Assembly (NCBI GenBank): GCA_000381585.1
Contig: KB906733.1
Location: 62,001 to 126,000, forward strand
Direction: 5' to 3'
DNA length: 64,000 nucleotides
Source: Acidobacteriaceae bacterium KBS 83
GTDB taxonomy: Bacteria; Acidobacteriota; Terriglobia; Terriglobales; Acidobacteriaceae
Shown: positions 17,973 through 25,598 of the stretch, piece by piece
Layout: each line of letters begins with the position of its first letter
How positions within the stretch are numbered: position 1 is the stretch's first letter
Notes under the pieces: generated by a model
Told to the model about the DNA's origin: nothing
The model's input: the letters and a program-made list of their open reading frames with translations, nothing else
The model's database searches: none
Translations under genes and position numbers: made by a program

Positions 17973-18596
17973 ATGAGTATGAGCCGGCCTCGCATAGTAT
18001 TGGCTGACGAACGCGCATCGTTCTTGGTTGCATATCAGGAACTTCTCCAATCGGAGTTTGACGTAGTTGGAACTTTCTCCGATCTGGCGAGTGTTATGAC
18101 AGCAGCCGTCGAACTGCAACCGGACGTCATCGTCACCGCGTTACCTTCATTGACGGAATTGGGCGCCATTCGCCAGCTGAAGAAACTGGTTCCACGGACA
18201 AAGCTGTTGGCGATTGCGAAGAAAGAGGATGCTCTCGTCGCGTCGCGTACTCTCCACGGCTGTGCCTCCGGGATGCTGTTGCGTCGTGCTGCAAAAAAGG
18301 AGCTTCCCCGTGCCCTGCGTTATTTGGCGGAAGGAAAGTCATACGTAACAGCGTCCCTTGCAAAACAACTGGCAGAGGGTGCCTCTCACTCCCATAAGGC
18401 CCTTACCCATCGCCAGCGCGAAGTGCTGCAACTGCTCGCCGATGGACGCACAATGAGGCAAGCAGCCCAAATGTTGAATCTGACTACCAGGACCGTGGCC
18501 TTTCACAAATACCGGATCATGAAAGATTTCGGCCTTCACACAAATATGGACCTCATCAAGCTGGCCATACGCGAGCACCTGGCATCAATCGAATAG
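17973..18596 (+). CDS. LuxR-type regulator with degenerate (non-phosphorylatable) receiver
   Basis: This 207-residue protein starts at the ATG at 17973 (MSMSRPRIVLAD), preceded by AAGGGGAAC. The N-terminal domain aligns with the receiver of the regulator at 9255 but has lost the chemistry. The phosphoacceptor position is Thr (DVIVTALP instead of VIVDLGLP), the switch Thr is Ala, the conserved Lys is Arg (MLLRRAAKK), and the acidic pair is Asp-Glu. The C-terminal LuxR HTH is intact and nearly the same as in the 9255 paralogue (LTHRQREVLQLLADGRTM, LNLTTRTVAFHKYRIM). It is probably a constitutive, ligand-controlled or dimerisation-controlled DNA-binding protein, divergently placed to the kinase operon. 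Competition with the paralogue for sites is an inference. Confidence 0.9.
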   Translation: MSMSRPRIVLADERASFLVAYQELLQSEFDVVGTFSDLASVMTAAVELQPDVIVTALPSLTELGAIRQLKKLVPRTKLLAIAKKEDALVASRTLHGCASGMLLRRAAKKELPRALRYLAEGKSYVTASLAKQLAEGASHSHKALTHRQREVLQLLADGRTMRQAAQMLNLTTRTVAFHKYRIMKDFGLHTNMDLIKLAIREHLASIE

Positions 18597-18653
18597 CCGC
18601 CGCTCGGCTCGCAACGTCGCCGTCCCGGCAAGACCAACATATACTCTGGTGTC

Positions 18654-19307
18654 ATGGTCGCAAAGGCGAAGGGACGCATCCCGCCGGACATGGATCCCGC
18701 GCTCCTCGAAGAGACCTTCTCGCAGCAGCTGACCTCCGGGACCGTCTCCGATGCAACAGCCATAGATACGATATTGCCGCCGCTCTTTAGTCCACGCGGC
18801 CAGCCATCCACCGTCGATCGTTGCATCTGGCGGTCTGTCACGCTCTCCCATCCCGGCGCACAGCGTCTGCGCATGCGCGACTCACGGATCGAAAATGCTG
18901 ACCTGGCTAATATCAATCTGACTGGCAGCTCCTTCGAACGCGTCGAGATCCTGTCCACGCGCCTCACTGGCGCGACATGCAGTGAGGCACAGTGGAGCAG
19001 TGTGTTGTTTCAGGAGTGCAAACTCGACCTCGCACTTCTGCGCATGGCTCGTCTGGACCGCTGCGTCTTCGAGCGCTGCAACCTCACCGAAACCGACTTC
19101 TACTCAGCCGATCTCACCGGTGTAATCTTCCGCAAATGTGATCTGAGCCGTGCCGACCTCTCCCACGCGAAGCTCGCCGGAGCCGATATCCGCGACTGCC
19201 GTATCGAGGGTATGCGCGGCACCCCTGCCACCATGGCCGGCCTCCTCGTCAGTGCTGATCAGGCGCCCCTTCTTATCACGCTGTTCGGTGTCCGCGTCGA
19301 ACCGTGA
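18654..19307 (+). CDS. Pentapeptide-repeat protein
   Basis: This 217-residue soluble protein has at least 15 consecutive A(D/N)LxN-type pentapeptides between about residues 65 and 185. Examples are IENADLANINLTGSSFE, NLTETDFYSADLTGV and LSRADLSHAKLAGADIRD. They predict a right-handed quadrilateral beta-helix. The N-terminal 60 residues are a non-repeat cap. A C-terminal stretch (TPATMAGLLVSADQAPLLI) is shared by many small cytoplasmic pentapeptide proteins. The biochemical role is unknown; gyrase mimicry (Qnr-like) is known only for a subset and is not indicated here. The start is 57 bases after the regulator gene, so co-transcription is possible. Confidence 0.9.
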   Translation: MVAKAKGRIPPDMDPALLEETFSQQLTSGTVSDATAIDTILPPLFSPRGQPSTVDRCIWRSVTLSHPGAQRLRMRDSRIENADLANINLTGSSFERVEILSTRLTGATCSEAQWSSVLFQECKLDLALLRMARLDRCVFERCNLTETDFYSADLTGVIFRKCDLSRADLSHAKLAGADIRDCRIEGMRGTPATMAGLLVSADQAPLLITLFGVRVEP

Positions 19308-19485
19308 GGTAATCAACGTGCGGCAGAGTGGCTCCGCAGAGCCACCCAAGGCGCAGAGCGGTCAAATACGCTGGTCGGCGGCGGTCTTCCTCGCAACCTT
19401 AAGCTGGAATTAAGCTCTAATCTGGTATTCATCCAGCGTGCTCTTGCGACTCCTGCACGTCCTTCGTGGAGGGCCGAGGGGGGCC

Positions 19486-20265
19486 ATGCATAAGCAGTTC
19501 CGGCCACGAACGGATCCCATAAGCTTCGCGCTTTCCGCCATCGGTGTTGTTGCGCTGCTCGGCCTTTCGATTCCGCTCTGCGCGCAGGCGGTCCCAGCCA
19601 CATCTGCCACAACCAGCTTGATCGCTTTGCCCGATGCGCCGCTACCCGCAATTCCGCAGACCGGTGAGCAGTCGCAGCAGCCACAATCAAGGCAGACCCT
19701 CCCCAAGCCGACGGATCAGAATCCTCAACCGCCCGCACCGCCATCGATGAGCGACCTGGGTTTCCCGGACACCCAGACCAAGCCCGATCCAGATCTACAG
19801 GCTAGGCTCGACCGGCACACCCGCATGCTCCGCATCCACCAGCGCCTCGGTCTCATCACGCTCGCGCCGCTGGCCGGAGCCTGCATCACCTCCGCCTTCG
19901 CCCCGCCAAACTTCAAGAAGGGCGAGGACAACGAGACCGGCCGGAACATTCACGTAGCATTCGGTGCGGCATCGGTCACCATGTATGCCTTTACCGCCTC
20001 CTACGCCATCCGCGCACCCAAAGTCTCAGAGGCGCCCTCGCGCGGAGGTATCAAGCTGCACAAATATCTCATCTACGTCCACGCCCCCGGCATGATCCTC
20101 ACTCCTATCCTTGGCTCCATGGCGTACGATCAGGCGAACAATGGCGAAAAGGTTCACGGCGCCGCCTCTGCGCATGCTGCAGTCGCATGGACCACCGTTG
20201 CCGCCTACAGTGCGGCCATCGTCGCAGTCACTTGGCCGATTCGTGTGGGATCGCTGAAGTTCTAG
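19486..20265 (+). CDS. Cytochrome b561-like membrane protein next to YceI
   Basis: This protein of about 259 residues starts at the ATG at 19486 (MHKQFR), preceded by a GGGGGG ribosome-binding tract. A signal/anchor at about 12-34 leads into a Pro/Gln-rich periplasmic linker to about 90. Then come about four helices with histidines placed near the membrane: HQRLGLITLAPLAG, HVAFGAASVTMYAF, LHKYLIYVHAPGMILT and HAAVAWTTVAAYS. That pattern resembles diheme cytochrome b561. The match is by pattern only. The yceI gene follows after 8 bases; E. coli also pairs yceI with a b561-type gene (yceJ), which supports the call. A quinol-linked redox role is inferred. Confidence 0.7.
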   Translation: MHKQFRPRTDPISFALSAIGVVALLGLSIPLCAQAVPATSATTSLIALPDAPLPAIPQTGEQSQQPQSRQTLPKPTDQNPQPPAPPSMSDLGFPDTQTKPDPDLQARLDRHTRMLRIHQRLGLITLAPLAGACITSAFAPPNFKKGEDNETGRNIHVAFGAASVTMYAFTASYAIRAPKVSEAPSRGGIKLHKYLIYVHAPGMILTPILGSMAYDQANNGEKVHGAASAHAAVAWTTVAAYSAAIVAVTWPIRVGSLKF

Positions 20266-20273
20266 AGCTACCC

Positions 20274-20822
20274 ATGAATAGGACTCCGCTTCTAGCCCTT
20301 CTTCTGCTCGCATTCCCCGCTGTCGCACAAACGGCGCCGTCCGATCAGTCCTGGATTCTCGACCAATCCACCCTCACCTATCACATGTCGCACCCCATTC
20401 ATGAGGTCGATGGTGTGAGCCGCGCCGCTCGCGGTAAGGGAACGTGCCACGCCGGACAGTGCGATTTCCTGGTCGCTGTGCCAGTCAAATCCTTTGACTC
20501 CGGAGATAGTAACCGCGACCTGCACATGATCCAGACTACGCGAGGTGCAGAGTTTCCCGTGGTCTCGGTCCGATTCCATCTCCCGCAGGCATCCCTTCCG
20601 ACTCCTACAGTCGATTGCGATCTCGAAGTCCGGTTCGCCGGAAACACTGCGCACTACTCTCACGTGATCTTTCATCAGGTCATGGAAGGCACCAGCCATC
20701 ACATCACGGGGACGGTCCCTTCCACGCTAACCGACTTCAAGATCCAGCCCCCGACCTTCCTCACCGTGCCGATTAAGAACGAAATTCCCGTCCGCGTCGA
20801 CATGACCTGGCACCCGTCCTAG
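20274..20822 (+). CDS. YceI-family periplasmic protein
   Basis: This 182-residue protein has a clear signal peptide (PLLALLLLAFPAVAQT) and a YceI/polyisoprenoid-binding lipocalin-like barrel. Supporting stretches are WILDQSTLTYHMSHPIHEVD near the mature N terminus, VPVKSFDSGDSNRDLHM and FPVVSVRFHL. The family binds isoprenoid chains such as ubiquinone-like lipids in the periplasm. Only 8 bases separate it from the b561-like gene, so the two form a translational unit. The HYSHVIFHQVMEGTSHH stretch is unusually histidine-rich for the family and could bind metal or heme; that is speculative. The start at 20274 is chosen over upstream frames because it begins the signal peptide. Confidence 0.88.
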   Translation: MNRTPLLALLLLAFPAVAQTAPSDQSWILDQSTLTYHMSHPIHEVDGVSRAARGKGTCHAGQCDFLVAVPVKSFDSGDSNRDLHMIQTTRGAEFPVVSVRFHLPQASLPTPTVDCDLEVRFAGNTAHYSHVIFHQVMEGTSHHITGTVPSTLTDFKIQPPTFLTVPIKNEIPVRVDMTWHPS

Positions 20823-20885
20823 TGTGGGGATGGCTATACGGATGGCTCAAGGTCAAGCTGGAGCCTCAGGAAAACGCAAAGTAGC

Positions 20886-21401
20886 CTAAGTGCTGCTGGC
20901 GGCCTGTTTGCGCTGCTCTCGCTCCAGGCAGGCTCTCCGGATCGCCTCATACCGAGCTTGCAGTTCGTCCAGTTCCAAGTCGCTCAAATTCTCAATATCG
21001 ATCATCTGGTCCCGCGCCTTGTCCAGTGCGCGTATCAGTTCGTTCAGCTTCAGATTGATCGCACGCGCATCCCGGTTCTGCGTGTTCTGGATGAGGAACA
21101 CCATCAAAAACGTCACAATGGTAGTCCCGGTATTGATCACAAGCTGCCAGGTATCGGAATAGTGAAAGGCAATTCCAGAGGCGGCCCAGATCACAATCAC
21201 CACGACCGCCCAGGAAAATGCCCACTTTGATCCCAGCCAGGCGGATGCCGAGGCGGCAAACCGGCCAAACCAGTCACTCGTGGTTCTCGTCTGCACCTCG
21301 ATGGCCACAGGTGCACGCAAGGCCGCCTCGGTCGCGAACTGCGCCTTCTTCGTGGAACGCCCGGACTTCTGCCCGGTTTTCGTCGTACTGTTTACGGTCA
21401 T
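20886..21401 (-). CDS. Low-affinity iron permease family protein
   Basis: This 171-residue protein starts at MTVNSTTKTG, with AGGA upstream. After a basic Ser/Lys/Thr-rich N terminus come two membrane helices at about 55-75 (KWAFSWAVVVIVIWAASG) and 82-105 (INTGTTIVTFLMVFLIQNTQ). A charged C-terminal coiled coil follows (KLNELIRALDKARDQMIDIE). The NTGTTIVTFLMVFLIQNTQNRD stretch is the hallmark of PF04120 (low-affinity iron permease-like). Despite the name, transport by bacterial members is not well established. It is monocistronic, ending 64 bases from yceI on the opposite strand. Confidence 0.85.
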   Translation of the reverse strand: MTVNSTTKTGQKSGRSTKKAQFATEAALRAPVAIEVQTRTTSDWFGRFAASASAWLGSKWAFSWAVVVIVIWAASGIAFHYSDTWQLVINTGTTIVTFLMVFLIQNTQNRDARAINLKLNELIRALDKARDQMIDIENLSDLELDELQARYEAIRRACLEREQRKQAASST

Positions 21402-21468
21402 GGTCGCGTCCTGCAGGTTGAGATGCCATCCAGACTTAAAAGTTGAGCGCAAACTCGCGGGGCAGCCG

Positions 21469-23127
21469 TCAGCGATACCCTTTTGTGCGGAAGCGCGATA
21501 CCGAGACATAAAACGTGTTCGCATCCATCCCTGGGTTGTGCACGCTGATGTTGTCATTCGACAAATGCTGGTACCGGTAACCGATGCTCACGGCCTGGCG
21601 CTCTTTGCGGAAGATGTTGATGCCGGCGCCGAAATCCATCGTGTACATGAACTGCGATCCCTCCGGCGATAGCACCTTATCCATAAAGTAGATAAATCCA
21701 CCGTCCCCGCTGAAGAACGGCTGCACTCGCTTCGAGGGAAAGAAATCCCACTGAAAGCCCACCGGACTCAGGCCGCTGCCGTAAGTGCGTTTGCGTAACG
21801 ATAATCGATCCGTCGCCCCAGGCACCGGCTCATCAAGCATCGCCAGCGCCGTAATCTCCGGCGAGTAGCGCAGCGTCGTGTGCTCCCAGTGTTTGAACTC
21901 GTAGGAATAGCGAACGTCGATCGGCATGTACTTAACGTCCTTCGCCGCTCCCCACAGATGCCCGCTCATCAACGAAAGCCCCCACCACGCGCCGAACTCG
22001 TGCACTCCGCCGGGCCGCGGAAACACCGGCAGATAGGTCACAGGCCGCGCAACCGCCGCCGGTTCCACAGCATCCTTTCCCCCTCCGTTAGGCGCATCGC
22101 GCTCCGCAGCTGCAGTCGTGGCCGTCTCCGCATACAACCTCTCGTCATCGGGTCCCGGCGGATCGCTGAAGAATGAGTTCGCCTTCACCCTGCGCGAGTC
22201 GCGATACCACGGTGGACGGAAGCGCAGAATGTTCGCGGTCCCGCGGGTAGGCGAAAGAAACTGATACGTAGTGAGCAGGATAGGGTTTCGGCTCATGTGC
22301 TCCAGGTGGGGAATAACATGCTTGTCCAGCGAGTCTTCCGCTATCGTCCACGCCATGCCTCCGACAGGCGTCGTCACCAGCTCCACCCACCCGGTTTCAT
22401 TCGTGGTAACCGTGCCCTTCTCATCTGAAAAATAATGATCGCCGTTGTGACCAATCGCCGCCTCGCCGGTCGGCCCCAGCTTCCACGCAAAGCTGTAAAA
22501 CGTCGTGAAGGCTCCGGCGCGAAGCATCCGCCGCCAGTATGGCCAGGTATTCGTCTGCACCAACGTCATCGATTTCGGATCGTTCTGGATCCACAGAAAG
22601 TCGGTGATCGATCCCATGAACGGGTGTCCAACATAGTCGTCCAGAAAAGGATTGTCATCGGACCACGTGTCCCAACGCCATCCTGCCGCTGAGTTGATAT
22701 ACCGGTCCCACCAGTTGCCATGCGTTGTTTCATACCGGTACCAGTACCCGGTATAAAGGTTTCCCGCGTCCTGAAACGCGTTGAAGACCAGCGAGGAGAT
22801 GATCAGTTGACCCCAGTGAACATGGCAGATGCGTGCATGCGTGTGGTCGTAGGGGCAATCGCGCAGAGTGACCCGCGAGGCTGATTGCGGATGCGTAACG
22901 TGAGCCGCCGCTGCGTCTTCCATCACGGAGAGCGAAGTCGAAGGCGTGATGGCTTCCCACGCACTCGCTGGGTGCGAGGTTGTGCCTGTCAGCAAATACG
23001 CCGCGTCCGGCGCATCGGGCAGTGCATCATTGGCTGCCGTCTGCCCCCACGCTGGAACCGCGATCGAAACCACCAGCATCGTCCCGGCCGCTAGCCAACG
23101 GACGGCACTGCTCTCGCAAATCCCCAT
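21469..23127 (-). CDS. Outer-membrane protein with DUF3943-like N region and PagL-like C-terminal barrel
   Basis: This 552-residue protein has a signal peptide at 1-29. The N-terminal part contains DDYVGHPFMGSITDFLWIQN, a pattern seen in DUF3943 proteins. The last 170 residues form strands (FGAWWGLSLMSGHLWG, PVGFQWDFFPSKRVQPFF) and end with GYRYQHLSNDNISVHNPGMD. This closely resembles the active site of lipid A 3-O-deacylase PagL, where His and Ser sit two apart and a Glu lies 14 residues after the His. Here His and Ser are kept and the third position is Asp. It is likely an outer-membrane acyl hydrolase-related protein; activity on lipid A is unproven. It is probably monocistronic. Confidence 0.78.
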   Translation of the reverse strand: MGICESSAVRWLAAGTMLVVSIAVPAWGQTAANDALPDAPDAAYLLTGTTSHPASAWEAITPSTSLSVMEDAAAAHVTHPQSASRVTLRDCPYDHTHARICHVHWGQLIISSLVFNAFQDAGNLYTGYWYRYETTHGNWWDRYINSAAGWRWDTWSDDNPFLDDYVGHPFMGSITDFLWIQNDPKSMTLVQTNTWPYWRRMLRAGAFTTFYSFAWKLGPTGEAAIGHNGDHYFSDEKGTVTTNETGWVELVTTPVGGMAWTIAEDSLDKHVIPHLEHMSRNPILLTTYQFLSPTRGTANILRFRPPWYRDSRRVKANSFFSDPPGPDDERLYAETATTAAAERDAPNGGGKDAVEPAAVARPVTYLPVFPRPGGVHEFGAWWGLSLMSGHLWGAAKDVKYMPIDVRYSYEFKHWEHTTLRYSPEITALAMLDEPVPGATDRLSLRKRTYGSGLSPVGFQWDFFPSKRVQPFFSGDGGFIYFMDKVLSPEGSQFMYTMDFGAGINIFRKERQAVSIGYRYQHLSNDNISVHNPGMDANTFYVSVSRFRTKGYR

Positions 23128-23235
23128 GAATGCCTGAACGGACTATATATTGCTGGATGCGGTGCTCGTAAGAAATCCGTTCCGCCCAACCGTCCCGCCT
23201 CCAGTGAGAAGCTGACTTGCTTCCTCCAGTTGCAC

Positions 23236-23811
23236 TCAGGCCCGTCCGGCAAACTCCCGTGTCTCGGTCGCAATCTTTATCTTTTCGCCTTCCTTTATAT
23301 AGAAGGGGACCCGGACCTCTGCCCCGGTCTCGAGCCTGGCCGGCTTGGTCACGTTGCCGCTCGCCGTGTCGCCGCGCACTCCCGGCTCCGTATATGCCAC
23401 CACCAGCTCCACCTGCGCCGGCAGCTCCAGGCCGATCGAATTGCCGTTGTACATATCGATCTTCACGATCGTCCCTTCGATCAGCAGGTTCAGTGCGTCC
23501 TTCACCATCTCCCTGCTCAGCGACAACGTCTCAAAGCTCTCCTGGTTCAGGAAGTACGAGCCATCGCCATCGCTATAGAGATACGAGGCGTCCACCGTCT
23601 CCAGATCCGGCTCCTTGAACTTGTCCCCGGCCTTGAATGTCTTGTCGAAGACAGCGCGAGTCAACATATTGCGCATCCGCAGTCGCACCAGCGTCTGCCC
23701 GCCGCGCGCCGTCGGCGTGGAGATCTCCGACTCCATGCAGTAATACGGCACGTTTTCGAACTCAAACGTCATTTTGCGCTTCACATCAATCGCATCAATC
23801 AATGCGGCCAT
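23236..23811 (-). CDS. Elongation factor P-like protein, EfpL/YeiP-type
   Basis: This 191-residue protein has the full three-domain EF-P architecture, a tRNA-shaped factor that binds the ribosome E/P region and relieves stalling at proline stretches. The tip loop of domain I reads STPTARGGQTLVR, with Arg36 at the tip. That resembles E. coli YeiP/EfpL (SPSARGA), not the lysine loop PGKGQ of modified EF-P. The C terminus GEKIKIATETREFAGRA also resembles YeiP. It is therefore better called EfpL-like than classical EF-P, though it may be the only EF-P in the genome. The gene lies 32 bases downstream of a PfkB-family kinase on the same strand. Confidence 0.88.
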   Translation of the reverse strand: MAALIDAIDVKRKMTFEFENVPYYCMESEISTPTARGGQTLVRLRMRNMLTRAVFDKTFKAGDKFKEPDLETVDASYLYSDGDGSYFLNQESFETLSLSREMVKDALNLLIEGTIVKIDMYNGNSIGLELPAQVELVVAYTEPGVRGDTASGNVTKPARLETGAEVRVPFYIKEGEKIKIATETREFAGRA

Positions 23812-23843
23812 AATCCCTCAAAATGATTTACAGGTGAAGAGAT

Positions 23844-24821
23844 CTACAACGCACCCTCAGCCGGCACAACTTCCCGTACAGAGGAGACAGACAAATCATC
23901 CATCTCGTAGCGCGGAGTCGTCGCCATCAGCGCTTCAATCGCCTCTACCGGACGGATGCCGCCCCGCGCCCCCTCATGCATGCAATTCAGGGCCGCAGCC
24001 GCACAGGAGAAATCAAGTTGCCGTTCCAACCCCCACCGCTGTAGCAATCCATAAATGAACCCGGCATGAAAGATGTCGCCTGCGCCAGTCGTGTCCACCA
24101 CATTGACTCGGTACGCCGGCGCGTAGTGAAAGCGCTCGCCATCCCACGCCATAACGCCATCCGGCCCTAGCGTCGCGGCGGTCAACCCGCATCCGTAACG
24201 CACCTGTATCTCGCGGAGCGCCGCTTTCAGACTCGTCTTGCCGGTAAGGCGCTTAGGGAAATCCCGGCTCACGATCAGATAGTCGATCTTCTCGATCAGC
24301 GCGTCCACCCCCGGATAAATCTCATCTAGGTCCGCCACCACGGGAACTCCCGCCTCGCGCGCCCACCCCGCCGCGAGCGTAGCCGCTGGTGTGTCGTGAC
24401 CATCCACATGCAAAGCCCGCGCGTTCACGATCCACTCCCGCTTCAGCTCCTCCGGCCTCAACACCACGCGCTCATCCCGCCGGCACATCACGGTCCGCTC
24501 GCCTCGCCGGTCTACCAGGATCAGCGAACGTGCGCTCGTGGTCCCCGCCGCATGGATCAGCTGCGCCTCTACGCCCGTCCGCTCAAACTCCCGCGCATGC
24601 AGCCGCGCCGCGTCGTCATCACCCAGCTTGCCCACATACCGCGTGCTCAGCCCCCACGTCTGGCACGCCACCACCGTCGATGCCACCTGTCCCCCGGGTG
24701 TCACCCGCTCCGAGTCGTACTCCACCTTCGAGCCGCACTCCGGAAACTCCGCTATATGGATGGTGGTGTCGGTGGCATTCAAACCCACGCCGACCACATC
24801 GACCTTCGCCAACTCCGTCAT
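23844..24821 (-). CDS. PfkB/ribokinase-family sugar kinase
   Basis: This 325-residue cytoplasmic kinase has the PfkB N-terminal signature region (TPGGQVASTVVACQTWGLST, YVGKLGDDD). The ATP/catalytic C-terminal signature is VDTTGAGDIFHAGFIYG, with the base Asp in GAGD. The substrate cannot be read from sequence: ribokinase, adenosine kinase and fructokinase groups share these motifs. The lid region (SARSLILVDRRGERTV) is typical of ribokinase-like enzymes acting on sugars or nucleosides. It stands 32 bases upstream of the EF-P-like gene and is likely co-transcribed with it. Frame and length are secure. Confidence 0.92.
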   Translation of the reverse strand: MTELAKVDVVGVGLNATDTTIHIAEFPECGSKVEYDSERVTPGGQVASTVVACQTWGLSTRYVGKLGDDDAARLHAREFERTGVEAQLIHAAGTTSARSLILVDRRGERTVMCRRDERVVLRPEELKREWIVNARALHVDGHDTPAATLAAGWAREAGVPVVADLDEIYPGVDALIEKIDYLIVSRDFPKRLTGKTSLKAALREIQVRYGCGLTAATLGPDGVMAWDGERFHYAPAYRVNVVDTTGAGDIFHAGFIYGLLQRWGLERQLDFSCAAAALNCMHEGARGGIRPVEAIEALMATTPRYEMDDLSVSSVREVVPAEGAL

Positions 24822-24942
24822 CCAACGATTCTATCGGGCATCTGCACAGCCGCGGGCCCTCTTTCGTGTCGCGAGACAGGTGCCGCCCCAGGGGCCGGGA
24901 GCTCCTGCCAGGCGTCGTCCACAGAAAATCAGTCGCACAAGC

Positions 24943-24973
24943 AAAAGGGCAGGTCCGGTCAGGACCTGCCCTT
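24943..24973 (-). terminator. Intrinsic terminator for the small secreted protein gene
   Basis: A 12-bp perfect stem (AAGGGCAGGTCC at 24945-24956 with GGACCTGCCCTT at 24962-24973) has a 5-base loop and is followed on the minus strand by TTTTGCTTG. It lies 38 bases beyond the stop codon at 25011. On the plus strand the T-run is weak, so direction is minus. Confidence 0.85.
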
Positions 24974-25010
24974 CGCTAGCCAGCGTCTATGAGAGTGCGT
25001 CTCCTGCTGC

Positions 25011-25331
25011 TTATTTGATGCTGACGCGGCTGTGATCGAGGGAGGGCGTCAACTCCACAAGTGCATCTCCGCGACGATACTTTCCGAATTCGCTGCCCGC
25101 GTACACCACCGTTCCTGCCGGCGCCTTCACCGTCAGCAGCTCGTTGGGCTGCATCGTATAGCTGTGTCCATCAATCTGCACATCGCGGAACCACGTTGCC
25201 TTGTTCACCAGCGTCACATAAACGCGTGCGTCCTTCTTATGAGACGGGCTCGTCTCGTGATTGGTGCCTGCGGCAGATGCAGATGCGACCGTGCAGATTG
25301 ACAACGCCAGAAGTGTGCAAGTGCGAAGCAT
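25011..25331 (-). CDS. Small secreted protein of unknown function
   Basis: This 106-residue precursor has a signal peptide (LLALSICTVASASAAG) and a mature part of about 85 residues. The mature part looks like a short beta-sandwich: ARVYVTLVNKATWFRDVQID, SYTMQPNELLTVKAPAGTVV and the basic end DHSRVSIK. I recognise no family. Its start is preceded by GGAGGGATT on the minus strand, and a strong terminator closes the unit, so it is expressed alone. It could be a periplasmic structural or stress protein; nothing in the sequence decides. Confidence 0.72.
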   Translation of the reverse strand: MLRTCTLLALSICTVASASAAGTNHETSPSHKKDARVYVTLVNKATWFRDVQIDGHSYTMQPNELLTVKAPAGTVVYAGSEFGKYRRGDALVELTPSLDHSRVSIK

Positions 25332-25598
25332 AATCCCTCCATTGCTGGGTTAGGGGGCCGATGTCACAACCCCGTTCCTTATTGGCACCGCCGTCTGTCG
25401 TCTAAGAAATTCGTGCCAATGGAGAGAACATAATGGCTTCGCGGAGTACATGGATGGGCAAAGCTATCGGCAGCCACGCCGATGCGTTGAGCCGTGCATC
25501 TGCATCGCCAGGCCGGTTACTCGAACAGACCCGAACAGTTCCACACAGTAAAGATGTCGGAGCGACCGCACTGGACAGGCGCACGGCCTATCCAGTCA

